64,000 bases of DNA from Fodinibius saliphilus. GTDB taxonomy: Bacteria; Bacteroidota; Rhodothermia; Balneolales; Balneolaceae. The stretch spans positions 1 through 64,000 of the forward strand of contig NZ_VAWF01000002.1 of the NCBI RefSeq assembly GCF_005869845.1, in the 5' to 3' direction. The notes under the pieces were generated by a model. It did not search any database. It saw only the letters and a list, made by a program, of their open reading frames with translations, and was not told where the DNA came from. The position numbers and the translations under genes are program-made. Positions 18,185 through 26,984 of the stretch are shown here, piece after piece (position 1 is the stretch's first letter; each line of letters begins with the position of its first letter).

Positions 18185-18406
18185 TAGATGGGATCGCTTC
18201 CTTGCTACCCCATAAAAAAGAGCCCTTTTCGTTCATAACAGCAAAAATTCATTTTATTTCTTTTTAAGAGGTGTTATCTTTGACCTTTATCGGAGAAAGT
18301 CTTTTAATAATTAATCAGCCACTGCAGAGAGGCTAACCATTCTATCCGCCTTAGGGTTTTCCTCTCATTTTTGTTGTCTACTTTTAACGCATTTCCATAC
18401 CCTTTT

Positions 18407-19852
18407 ATGAAAGAGCGAGTTCTTATAGTTGAAGATGATACAATGCTGCTCGAGTTTCTAGATGAGAATTTGAGCATGAACGGTTATGATACCAAAGCAT
18501 TTAAATCACCGGTTGAGGCCAAAGAATATATAGATACCCATGATGTTGACTTAGTGCTAACCGATGTAAAGATGGATGAAATGACAGGGGATGAAGTATT
18601 AGCCTATGTCACTGAAAATTATCCTGAAACCGGTGTAATCATGATGACCAGCTTTGGTAATATTACACATGCCGTACGTGCTCTCCAAAAAGGAGCATAT
18701 GATTATATAACCAAACCTTTTAAAGCCAAAGAGATTCTATTTCGCATTAACCGTTTCTTTGAAGCGGGTGATTCTTTCCATAACAGGAAAAAAATCGAAT
18801 CCTTATCTGGCAGCAAGACAAGAAACCAACAGGAAGAGGCCACTGAAACGAAGGATGATCAAGACAGCGACGAAACGCTTAAGCAGGGCGAAAAACGATT
18901 TCTAGGAGAAGATCCTCAAATCAAAAAGCTGCTGAACATTCTTCCCAATATTGCCCAAAGTGATGCCCCGGTTATGATCCAGGGAGAAAGCGGTACTGGG
19001 AAAGAAGTGTTCGCAAATCTTATCCATCAAAATAGTCAGCGATCTGATGAAAACTATGTTAAAATAAACTGTGCAAATCTGCCTACAGAACTGGTAGAAA
19101 GCACACTCTTTGGGCACGTAAAAGGTGCATTTACTGGCGCTATTGCTGATAAGAAAGGCGCTTTTGAAGAGGCCAATAATGGAACCATTCTACTTGATGA
19201 GATTACAGAAATTGATATCAATATCCAGGCTAAGTTATTACGTGTACTCCAGGAAAATGAATTTCAACGTGTAGGAGGGCAACAAACAATAGAATGCGAT
19301 GTACGGGTTGTTGCAACCTCCAATAGAAATATTGCTGAGACAATAGCAGAAGGAAATTTTCGGGAAGATTTATACTATCGCCTTAATGTTTTCCCCATCT
19401 CAATCCCGCCTCTGCGAGACCGGAAAGAGGACATCCCACTACTCGTTAATCATTTTATAGATGAATACACCTCACAGTATGGGTTGGATGATAAAGAGGT
19501 TTCAGATGAGCTGATGGAATTCTTAAAAAATAAAAAATGGCATGGCAATGTTCGGGAATTGGAAAACAAAATACACCGTGGCGTTATACTTTCAACCAAT
19601 AACGATGTAATTACTCTGGATCATATTGAAAAAAACATGTTCTCTAAGGTTGATTTGGAGGTAAGCGGTGAAGTTCTGTCTGACCTTCCTCTCATGTCTA
19701 TTGAAGATATGGAGCTACAACTCATAAAAAAAGCATTGGAACATACCGAAGGGAATCAAAAAGAAGCCGCCAAAATATTGGGGATCACAGATCGTACAAT
19801 CCGAAATAAGTTAAAAAAGGCTACTTCTGAAAGCTCCAATGAGGACGGCTAA
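18407..19852 (+). CDS. Sigma54-dependent response regulator, flagellar master activator (FlrC/FleR type)
   Basis: 481 residues from the ATG at 18407; a longer frame from TTG at 18371 adds 12 residues that do not belong to the receiver fold. About 1-120: receiver domain with phospho-acceptor D53 in LVLTDVKM. About 165-400: AAA+ activator domain with Walker A GESGTGKE, the sigma54-contacting GAFTGA loop and the Walker B-like GTILLDEI. C-terminus: Fis-type helix-turn-helix (NQKEAAKILGITDRTIRNKL). It probably activates the sigma54 sites at flgB, flgF, flhF and the glycosylation operon. Its likely partner kinase is encoded at 54577. No clear Shine-Dalgarno. Confidence 0.88.
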   Translation: MKERVLIVEDDTMLLEFLDENLSMNGYDTKAFKSPVEAKEYIDTHDVDLVLTDVKMDEMTGDEVLAYVTENYPETGVIMMTSFGNITHAVRALQKGAYDYITKPFKAKEILFRINRFFEAGDSFHNRKKIESLSGSKTRNQQEEATETKDDQDSDETLKQGEKRFLGEDPQIKKLLNILPNIAQSDAPVMIQGESGTGKEVFANLIHQNSQRSDENYVKINCANLPTELVESTLFGHVKGAFTGAIADKKGAFEEANNGTILLDEITEIDINIQAKLLRVLQENEFQRVGGQQTIECDVRVVATSNRNIAETIAEGNFREDLYYRLNVFPISIPPLRDRKEDIPLLVNHFIDEYTSQYGLDDKEVSDELMEFLKNKKWHGNVRELENKIHRGVILSTNNDVITLDHIEKNMFSKVDLEVSGEVLSDLPLMSIEDMELQLIKKALEHTEGNQKEAAKILGITDRTIRNKLKKATSESSNEDG

Positions 19853-19904
19853 AATATGCCCTTCGTTGATTACTTCTTGAACCAGAGAGAGACCAAAGCC
19901 TATG

Positions 19905-21257
19905 CTAAACTATATTAGCAACCATACTTTTGGCTTTATCCAGCCTGTTTGTTTTGGTAAGTGTTACTATCAACCTACGCTTGTATGTACTATCTTCGGG
20001 GTAAGCATTATGTAGTTTGGTATATACCTGCGAAACATATTCATGCCATTTCCTACTCATGAACAGCGTCATGATCTCTTCCAACTCCTCGCGGCCTTGG
20101 GCATCCAGCTTGTCAGGCAATTTATCGCCAAACATACGCTCAAAAAGATATACCGAACGCTCATAATCATCCAGTTCTACCGACATCACCAATACCTTTT
20201 TTAGTAATGACCGGTCGATATCACCGCGTTTAAAAGAAAACAGATTTTCAAAATAACCAGCTGCTGCTTTTCGATCCCCGCTTTTTAAGGCCACATTAGC
20301 CAAACTAACCAAGGTCTTTTCTTCATCGATATTACGATCAAAGTTAGCGCGAGAATATAACGAAAACCGTCGGTAGTATTGGCTCAACGTTTCGTGTGCC
20401 TTACCCCACTCTTTTTTAAGTTCAAAAATTCGATACTTAATAAGATAGGGTAAACTTTGCAGCGACTCTGCTTTCAGTGACTCTTCGGCCAAAGTCATAG
20501 CATTCGTCCATTTGTGCTGCTCTGTCAAACAACTCGCAAGACCATTAACAGCTGCCAACCGGTCGTACGGCAGAAGCTTTTCCATCTTCAATAACTGTCG
20601 ATACTGTGCAGCTGCTCGCACATATTTTTTCTCGTTAAAATACCGTTCTCCTTGTACCAAGTATAATTTGGGCGAGTATTCTTTTACGGATAACTCTTCA
20701 TCAATATCAATATGACTGATAGGGTTGCTTTCCCGTTCAATAATAATAGGATGATTGGAAAGCTCAATATCATGTCCCCGTATATACTGTGTTGAATCGG
20801 GCAAGTTTCGGCCTGAAAAAATGTTAGATCCATTATTCGCCGCTGCATTAATCAAACGCATCTGGTAAAACTGACGACTGCGGTCCTCTTTTTCTTGGCG
20901 AATGAGGGTAGGCGTCCATGTCCGATCACTCAAGGAATGCTTATCTGGGAAGCTACTCAATCGTACAGTCTCATCATCTTCAACAAAGAGCACCCAGTTT
21001 TTTCGCACTTTATCAAGTATTGTATTCCAAACTTCTGAACGTACACTTTCCTCTTCATAACGGTACCAATCAATACCATCCGTGATCTCTTCAGGGCGCT
21101 CGGCTTTGCCAGCTACCGTCACATGCGCAAACTGCTCAGCCCACTGCGACAGCTTTCTATTATCGAGATATGACATATCAGACAAAAACAAAACAACTTC
21201 TGCCCACTCCATACCGCTATTTCCTTGAGGTGCTACTGGTGCAAGTTCATTATTCAT
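19905..21257 (-). CDS. TPR protein with a possible degenerate glycosyltransferase-like N-terminus
   Basis: 450 residues. From about 190 the protein is helical with TPR-like repeats (LYLVQGERYFNEKKYVRAAAQYRQL, VALKSGDRKAAAGYFENLF). The N-terminal 130 residues contain a strand-rich segment with NWVLFVEDDETV, resembling the acidic metal-binding strand of GT2 enzymes, and a YEEESVRSEVWN helix. I do not recognise a named family. It follows flgL by 61 nt on the same strand, so it is likely expressed with the hook-filament junction genes. A link to filament modification or assembly is a guess from context and from the TPR content of the glycosylation enzyme. Confidence 0.5.
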   Translation of the reverse strand: MNNELAPVAPQGNSGMEWAEVVLFLSDMSYLDNRKLSQWAEQFAHVTVAGKAERPEEITDGIDWYRYEEESVRSEVWNTILDKVRKNWVLFVEDDETVRLSSFPDKHSLSDRTWTPTLIRQEKEDRSRQFYQMRLINAAANNGSNIFSGRNLPDSTQYIRGHDIELSNHPIIIERESNPISHIDIDEELSVKEYSPKLYLVQGERYFNEKKYVRAAAQYRQLLKMEKLLPYDRLAAVNGLASCLTEQHKWTNAMTLAEESLKAESLQSLPYLIKYRIFELKKEWGKAHETLSQYYRRFSLYSRANFDRNIDEEKTLVSLANVALKSGDRKAAAGYFENLFSFKRGDIDRSLLKKVLVMSVELDDYERSVYLFERMFGDKLPDKLDAQGREELEEIMTLFMSRKWHEYVSQVYTKLHNAYPEDSTYKRRLIVTLTKTNRLDKAKSMVANIV

Positions 21258-21318
21258 AGTACAATCCCTGTAGTAAACCGAAGAAGAACGATGAGTTCTA
21301 AACGGTTAGGTTATAAAA

Positions 21319-22203
21319 TTAGATATAATTAAGTAATGTGTTTTCAAACATCTTGCTATGTACTGCCATAGCCGATTCGTACGCTACTTGGTTTCGCTGA
21401 AGGTTTGAAAATGCCTGTGCATAGTTGGTATCTACCAATTCACTCACGTCAGACTCTTGGGTAATTCTTGTGGATTCGTACTGCTCATACATAAAATTCA
21501 TGCGGTTAATATTATCCCCTAAACGCGAAGTTAAATCAGTAGCATGTTGAATCATGTCATCACTTTCTGACAAAAGTCCATTAATACCATCAGAGTCGTT
21601 ATTACGAAAAGCTTGCTCAATATCTCCTAATAGGGTAAACATATCCTGTCCATTAACATCGGCAATCTCTTGTCCGGTAATACTGATATTAATTTTCACT
21701 CCATCACCAGCTACTATTTTCGGAGGCTTATTATTACTGTTATTTGTTACTGTAGAGCCACTAAGCTCAAAAGGCTTGGCATCACTTTTAGTGCCAGCGA
21801 AGAGGTAACGATCTCCATAATCCCTATTTAAACTATCAACAATATTCTTTCGAATACCTGATATTTGATTGGCCATATTTTCTCTCTCACTATCTCCTAC
21901 CGAACTAGAAGCTCCCTTTACCATCACTTCTTTAACCTTCATAAGGTTGTCAACAATATCATCCAATGCTTCTTGGGCAAGTCTGCCCTGGCGCGTACCA
22001 CTTTCCAAATTACTTTGATACTGGGTAGTTTTTTTGATATTCCCTTCAACAATTCTACTGCTTTGAAAAGAAATAGGGTCTTGCGAGGGGGCCCGAACAG
22101 ATCGACCACTGGATAGGGAGGATTGTATTTGAGCCATTTCATTGCGATTCTGATTCACATCCCGCATGAAACTACTAAAGATTGTCTTTTGTGTAATTCG
22201 CAT
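21319..22203 (-). CDS. flgL: Flagellar hook-associated protein 3 FlgL
   Basis: 294 residues. FlgL is the second hook-filament junction protein, homologous to the flagellin ends. N-terminus MRITQKTIFSSFMRDVNQNRNEMAQIQSSLSSGRSVRAPSQDP has the 'LS.G..I..PS.DP' box of FlgL. The C-terminal helix (DTNYAQAFSNLQRNQVAYESAMAVHSKMFENTLLNYI) is the flagellin-like D0 segment. It is 13 nt after flgK, as in most flagellar operons. Confidence 0.9.
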   Translation of the reverse strand: MRITQKTIFSSFMRDVNQNRNEMAQIQSSLSSGRSVRAPSQDPISFQSSRIVEGNIKKTTQYQSNLESGTRQGRLAQEALDDIVDNLMKVKEVMVKGASSSVGDSERENMANQISGIRKNIVDSLNRDYGDRYLFAGTKSDAKPFELSGSTVTNNSNNKPPKIVAGDGVKINISITGQEIADVNGQDMFTLLGDIEQAFRNNDSDGINGLLSESDDMIQHATDLTSRLGDNINRMNFMYEQYESTRITQESDVSELVDTNYAQAFSNLQRNQVAYESAMAVHSKMFENTLLNYI

Positions 22204-22216
22204 AATATTTACCTAT

Positions 22217-23584
22217 CTAAACAATACTGATTAGTGTGTCATACATTCGTTGGCCAGCGCTCATAACCTTAGCTGCCCCCTGATATGCATTTTGAAATTT
22301 TATCATCTTACTTAATTCTTCGTCTACATTTACCCCAGCTGTTTCTTCTTGTTGCTTTTTAAGCATTTGAATTTCAGAATCTCGTGCTGCGATGGTTGAA
22401 TTAAGGCTATTTACTTTTACGCCGGGCTCACTAATTACCCCTACCGTATAATCATTAAGACGTTGGTTAGTAGCATTGTCGCCAATAATTTCTTCATTTC
22501 TCATAGCAGCAATCTGTGCTGCTATTTCACCGTTTCCTGCTTCTCCGGCAGCTGATGAAGCAGCAATATTATTGGTATTATCAACAATAGACTGTTTTAC
22601 CTTAATGGTCTGTGCCGTAGTTCCGGAAGCATCAAAGAAATTACGCTGTACATTATCGTCCAGCCCATATCCATTGCTATGGAGATTATTAAATTTCTCT
22701 ACTACCGTTTTCGCAATCTTGTCTAATTTATCTTTGAGAGCCGGAATATTTTCCTCATACATTTCAACTTCGGCCCCAATGCGGCCGCCTTTAGGTTCAA
22801 TAACATGGCCACTTTCCATTCGAAGCCGATACTTTTTATTGACATCATCAACTTCAGATTTTATTTCATAATACTGGTTTTCATCTACCACGCTATGACC
22901 ACCGATCTGTATTTGCACAGCACCGGTTTTCGTAAGGCGACTTTCAAAGTCTACAAGCTCTGCTAACTCACCCATTTTTGCTACTCGCTTATCCAGGCTG
23001 GCATGATCTGGCTGCCCCTTAGATTGCCCCTGTTGTATGGACTTGTTCAGCTCATTGATATCACTAAGTAATGAATTTATGGAACCAACCGTTTTCCCGG
23101 CCAGTGTACGAACCTGGTCGCTGGTTTCATCAACATTATTGCTGGTCTCTCGCATTTTTGCTGAAAGTTGCTGAGCCTCACTTACCAGGTTATTCCGAAT
23201 ACTAACATCCTGCGGGTCACTGGCCATCTCAGAAAAGTTATTAAACAGTACACTAACCTGACTATCCAGATCCTTACCGGAGTCGGATACCATAATAGAT
23301 TCCAGCTTTTCAAAGATATCTCCTTTTTTCTGCAGATATCCCATATGCTGCTTCTTCTTATTCAGCAAAGTATCATTAATACCGTCGCGAAGACGGGTTA
23401 TTTCCTGAACATTAACACCCAACCCCACGTGGTAGCCATCTTTCTGCATACCGTTAGGAGTTTTTTCAACACGTTGCCGACTATAGCCCGGGGTATCAGC
23501 ATTAATAATATTATTGGAAGTTACCGATAATGATCGCTGGGAACTTCGGAGACCACTCTTTGCAATTTCAAATATTGACTTCAT
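22217..23584 (-). CDS. flgK: Flagellar hook-associated protein 1 FlgK
   Basis: 455 residues. FlgK is the hook-filament junction protein. The N-terminal rod/hook signature is clear (FEIAKSGLRSSQRSLSVTSNNIINADTPGYSRQR), and the C-terminal D0 helix is present (KMIKFQNAYQGAAKVMSAGQRMYDTLISIV). It is shorter than the enteric 547 residues, consistent with a reduced surface domain. One nucleotide separates it from the flgN-like gene, so coupling with its chaperone is likely. Confidence 0.92.
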   Translation of the reverse strand: MKSIFEIAKSGLRSSQRSLSVTSNNIINADTPGYSRQRVEKTPNGMQKDGYHVGLGVNVQEITRLRDGINDTLLNKKKQHMGYLQKKGDIFEKLESIMVSDSGKDLDSQVSVLFNNFSEMASDPQDVSIRNNLVSEAQQLSAKMRETSNNVDETSDQVRTLAGKTVGSINSLLSDINELNKSIQQGQSKGQPDHASLDKRVAKMGELAELVDFESRLTKTGAVQIQIGGHSVVDENQYYEIKSEVDDVNKKYRLRMESGHVIEPKGGRIGAEVEMYEENIPALKDKLDKIAKTVVEKFNNLHSNGYGLDDNVQRNFFDASGTTAQTIKVKQSIVDNTNNIAASSAAGEAGNGEIAAQIAAMRNEEIIGDNATNQRLNDYTVGVISEPGVKVNSLNSTIAARDSEIQMLKKQQEETAGVNVDEELSKMIKFQNAYQGAAKVMSAGQRMYDTLISIV

Positions 23585-23585
23585 A

Positions 23586-24080
23586 TTATGCTTCTTTATT
23601 TACTGCCATTCCGGATGCAATTTCTTCTCTACCGCCGCCTGAGCTATAGTGCGTATTTTTCTGATTATGCAGACGATATATTGAATGCATAAGCTCAACA
23701 TTACGATTTAGTGCAAACTCCAAAAGTTCATTTAACTTTTTATGCTTACGCTTTAGCAAGCGGGTATGAGTACCAAGTGACTCCTCCCACTGCTCAATCA
23801 TCTGCCCATATTGAGGATACGTTTCTTTGAGATGTTCTAGCTTTAATCTCTCATCCTTAGGAGGCGTCATATCTTGTAGCTGATCAATAAATTGCTTCTC
23901 CTGTTCTTTAAATGACCCCTTCAAGGTGGTATATCGCTCTGCGAATTCTTCTATTTTTTTATCATTAGAAGCAATAACGGCTTTCGTTTGATTATCGATA
24001 GTCTGAATCAACTTTTGTGATAAGACCTCTAACTCTTCTACCGTCTGACCGAATGCACTAAACTTTTCTTCCTTTTGCAT
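23586..24080 (-). CDS. flgN: FlgN-like export chaperone for FlgK/FlgL
   Basis: 164 residues, entirely helical and charged, with the FlgN-type pattern of a long N-terminal coil (TVEELEVLSQKLIQTIDNQT) and a conserved 'NR..L....' end (FALNRNVELMHSIYRLHNQ). FlgN proteins hold FlgK and FlgL before export. Its position directly before flgK supports the call. Sequence similarity alone would be weak. Confidence 0.7.
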   Translation of the reverse strand: MQKEEKFSAFGQTVEELEVLSQKLIQTIDNQTKAVIASNDKKIEEFAERYTTLKGSFKEQEKQFIDQLQDMTPPKDERLKLEHLKETYPQYGQMIEQWEESLGTHTRLLKRKHKKLNELLEFALNRNVELMHSIYRLHNQKNTHYSSGGGREEIASGMAVNKEA

Positions 24081-24129
24081 AATCGTTTACCTGCTGAGAA
24101 TTAATTATCTTTAACTCGTTTTAGCTATC

Positions 24130-24408
24130 CTATTTGTTGTATTTAGTAACAAGGTCTGCCATCCCTAACTTGCGCTGTTCAGCAATTTCAGTTGCCAAGG
24201 TATCGACAATATGCTTCCGATATAAGTTATTCGATTGTCCCATCAGCCCCTTGTTATCGCCCATCTTAAATGAATCTTTAGTCATCTCCTTTACCAGCTT
24301 TCTGGCAAAAATTTTTTCAAAATTGGTGGCAACTTCTTCTTGCTTGCTATTGCTATTGTTCGGGGCAATTTCATTTTGCATTGAATTTGCTACTAAACTT
24401 ATATCCAT
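24130..24408 (-). CDS. flgJ: Rod-binding protein FlgJ, short form without muramidase
   Basis: 92 residues corresponding to the N-terminal rod-binding/chaperone domain only (EVATNFEKIFARKLVKEMTKDSF, GQSNNLYRKHIVDTLATEIAEQRKLGMADL). The peptidoglycan-hydrolysing C-terminal half of enteric FlgJ is absent. Short FlgJ is common outside gamma-proteobacteria, where a separate lytic enzyme opens the wall; none is encoded in this window. The gene lies between flgI and flgN. Confidence 0.85.
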   Translation of the reverse strand: MDISLVANSMQNEIAPNNSNSKQEEVATNFEKIFARKLVKEMTKDSFKMGDNKGLMGQSNNLYRKHIVDTLATEIAEQRKLGMADLVTKYNK

Positions 24409-24455
24409 AATAGTATTACCTTTAAATTTTTATTCCTTTCTACTGTGCTTCCGAC

Positions 24456-25601
24456 TTACATTACTATCAATTCTCCTTGCAAAGCACCGGCACGATCCAG
24501 AGCCTGAAATATGGAGATAATATCTCGTGGACTTAACCCCAATGAATTTAGGGCCTCAGCCAACTGTTGTACATTCGTATCAGGATCTAACACTATATTT
24601 TGAGCAGACTCTTCACTAATTCCCACTTGTGGAACAGGCACCACTTGTGTTTCTCCACCACTAAATGCCGGCGGCTGACTGATTAATGGGTTAACCTGGG
24701 TGCGTACTTGTACAGTACCATGCGAAACCATCGCATTGTCAATAGTGACATTGCCTCCCGCAACTACCGTACCTGTACGTTCATTAACCACTACACGCGC
24801 CGGCTTATGCAAGTCAACCCTCTGCTCCATAATTGTACTGATAAAAATATTTCTCATTCCCTGTTCCTGGAATGCATCCGGCCATTGTACATTCACTAAT
24901 CCAGGATTAAATACAGAAGCAATCTGTTCATCAAAATTTGTATTTATCGCTTCTACAATACGACGTGCATTAATATATCCCGGTTTATCTAATACCAACC
25001 CAAGAGGTTCATTGGGATTGAGTTCAAAAACCTCATTATCTTCAACAATACCGCCACCCGGAACTGTTGCTGTTAATGAACCATTGCGCGAAATTTGTGA
25101 AGCTCCAAGTTCAGATTTTACTCCACCTACAACAAGAGCTCCCTGGGCCTTTGCATATACTTTTTGGGTGCCCGGCACCAACAGTGGTGTTTCAAGTAAC
25201 ACCCCACCTTTAAGGCTACTGGCATCGCCCAAAGAAGAAACTGTAATATCAATTTCGCTCCCTCTTGCATGGTAAGGCCCCATATCTGCGGTAACCATCA
25301 CAGCAGCCACATTACGAGTACGAAGTCGCGAAGGGTCAACATTAATTCCGAAATTTTCAAGCATGTTGGCAATAGACTGAACGGTAAACTGCGATCCCCG
25401 GCTACTTATAGTGCGATCACCGGTACGGTCCAAACCCGCTACCAAACCATAGCCAACAATTTTTTTGGCCTGTGCATCTTTAACTTTGACATGGCTATTC
25501 AGGCGACCTTGGGCTTTAACATCGATTGAGACCATAAAAACCAAGATCATAATCGGCAGAAAAAGCTGTAAGCAATATTTTTTATGTGTATGAAATTTCA
25601 T
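24456..25601 (-). CDS. flgI: Flagellar P-ring protein FlgI
   Basis: 381 residues with an N-terminal signal peptide (hydrophobic stretch LQLFLPIMILVFMVSIDVKAQ). It then shows the FlgI pattern: RLNSHVKVKDAQAKKIVGYGLVAGLDRTGD, ITVSSLGDASSLKGGVLLETPL, and a C-terminal LAEALNSLGLSPRDIISIFQALDRAGALQGEL. It forms the periplasmic P ring that acts as a bushing around the rod in the peptidoglycan. It is the usual partner of flgH, 19 nt upstream. Confidence 0.93.
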   Translation of the reverse strand: MKFHTHKKYCLQLFLPIMILVFMVSIDVKAQGRLNSHVKVKDAQAKKIVGYGLVAGLDRTGDRTISSRGSQFTVQSIANMLENFGINVDPSRLRTRNVAAVMVTADMGPYHARGSEIDITVSSLGDASSLKGGVLLETPLLVPGTQKVYAKAQGALVVGGVKSELGASQISRNGSLTATVPGGGIVEDNEVFELNPNEPLGLVLDKPGYINARRIVEAINTNFDEQIASVFNPGLVNVQWPDAFQEQGMRNIFISTIMEQRVDLHKPARVVVNERTGTVVAGGNVTIDNAMVSHGTVQVRTQVNPLISQPPAFSGGETQVVPVPQVGISEESAQNIVLDPDTNVQQLAEALNSLGLSPRDIISIFQALDRAGALQGELIVM

Positions 25602-25620
25602 AAGTCCACGTTTATACTTG

Positions 25621-26244
25621 TTAATTCATCGCCTTCATAACGGCAGCTGCACCTAATGCAATACCTACACCGGTTAAAACTGCCTTTTTTATAAATCCAT
25701 CTTTCTTCTTTATCCGATCAAGACCACCTTCCTTTTCGTAGTTAATCTTTGCATTACTCACTCGATAAGAGAGTACCTGGTTTCTCCCATTAATATCCTT
25801 AGGACGAACTATTCCAGATAGATCGATCTTATGCTTTTCACCATTAATTTCTGTAGATCGATTTCCTTTAATAATCAGGTTACCGCTGGCGGTCATATCG
25901 GTTATTTCAACACTCATATAGCCGTTTAACAACTGTCCCTGGTTGGTTTGCATCTGCTCACCAGAGTCATAGTTAACTTCTACATCGCCACCGAATGTTG
26001 GTTGGAAAGGCATAAAATTACCACCTAACGAGCCGCCTGCCCCAGCTTTTGCATTTGTAGCATTTTGCGCGTCTGAGCTGGTACTTCCGGATATATTTTC
26101 CTGTAGCACAACCGTAATAATATCGCCCACTTGCTGTGCCTTATTATCCTGATACATTGAGCTTTGGCCCTGTACCGAAGTGACAGTAACCCAAACAAAG
26201 AGTAGTGAAAGTCCAATTTTAGATATCAAAGTGTATTTTTCCAT
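25621..26244 (-). CDS. flgH: Flagellar L-ring protein FlgH, lacking the lipobox cysteine
   Basis: 207 residues. FlgH builds the outer-membrane L ring. The typical body is present: SMYQDNKAQQVGDIITVVLQENISGS, an NYDSGEQ segment, GNLIIKGNRSTEINGEKHKI and GIVRPKDINGRN. The N-terminus is a signal peptide (ISKIGLSLLFVWVTVTSVQGQ), but there is no cysteine after it and none anywhere in the protein. So it cannot be a lipoprotein of the enteric kind. A C-terminal hydrophobic segment (AVLTGVGIALGAAAVMKAMN) is extra and may help anchor it. Overlaps flgA by 19 bp. Confidence 0.9.
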   Translation of the reverse strand: MEKYTLISKIGLSLLFVWVTVTSVQGQSSMYQDNKAQQVGDIITVVLQENISGSTSSDAQNATNAKAGAGGSLGGNFMPFQPTFGGDVEVNYDSGEQMQTNQGQLLNGYMSVEITDMTASGNLIIKGNRSTEINGEKHKIDLSGIVRPKDINGRNQVLSYRVSNAKINYEKEGGLDRIKKKDGFIKKAVLTGVGIALGAAAVMKAMN

Positions 26245-26966
26245 AATATTAATCCCGAGCGAACAACTTCGCCCACATATTTTCTTCTCGTTTCATCGCT
26301 ATAAATTCTAATCTTATCTCCTTTTGCACCGTTTTCACGAGCTTCACCTGCAACCTGGACCTGGATTCCTTTTTTCCGTATTAATACTTGTACCTGATCC
26401 CCTGCTTCTACTATAAATTCTCTACTAATAAAAGACTTCTGCACCGGCTGGCCGGTAAGAAGCGTTCTTCGCAATGTTTTACCAATCAAGGTGTCAACAT
26501 CTTCAATCAAATTGTCTTTATTTCGTGATAAAGACACCCACTGGTTTTTCAGATCCTCTTTTTTGATCTCACTACCCGATCGTATTCGACGTATCACTAC
26601 TGGTACTTTCTTTTCAAGTTCTACCACGAGCTGTATTTGTACACGCCTTTTCTTTTGATGATCTCGATATAAAACTTCAAAATTGGTATATCGGCGTACA
26701 TTCCCATCCAGTTGTACCCCAAGAATACCCTGCACACCTACTTCTAAAAGACGCCGAGGAATCCAACGGGCTTTAATGTCGAACCGATAGTTTTCGGCCG
26801 AAAACTGTTGAAGCAGCTGCTCTTTGGCCTGTTGGAGAATCATCTGTTTGGTGTCCCTATCATTCTCACCCAGGCGTTCTAATTCCCCATGAGCTTTCAC
26901 TGCTCTATGAGCTAGCGAGAAAGCAACACAAAAAATTAAAAGCCATATGAGAGTTCGGATCTTCAC
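26226..26966 (-). CDS. flgA: P-ring assembly chaperone FlgA
   Basis: 246 residues with a signal peptide (MKIRTLIWLLIFCVAFSLAH). The C-terminal SAF-like domain is typical: VVIRRIRSGSEIKKEDL, then SLSRNKDNLIEDVDTLIGKTLRRTLLTGQPVQ, and VQVLIRKKGIQVQVAGEARENGAKGDKIRI. FlgA acts in the periplasm to help FlgI polymerise. It lies 18 nt after flgG. Confidence 0.88.
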   Translation of the reverse strand: MKIRTLIWLLIFCVAFSLAHRAVKAHGELERLGENDRDTKQMILQQAKEQLLQQFSAENYRFDIKARWIPRRLLEVGVQGILGVQLDGNVRRYTNFEVLYRDHQKKRRVQIQLVVELEKKVPVVIRRIRSGSEIKKEDLKNQWVSLSRNKDNLIEDVDTLIGKTLRRTLLTGQPVQKSFISREFIVEAGDQVQVLIRKKGIQVQVAGEARENGAKGDKIRIYSDETRRKYVGEVVRSGLILWKNTL

Positions 26967-26984
26967 TGGTTACTAATACTAGAG

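Noticed and set aside
18290-18320. TCCGATAA on the minus strand upstream of the response regulator gene
   Set aside because: No TTAAG -35 at 11-nt spacing, and it does not read into any gene.
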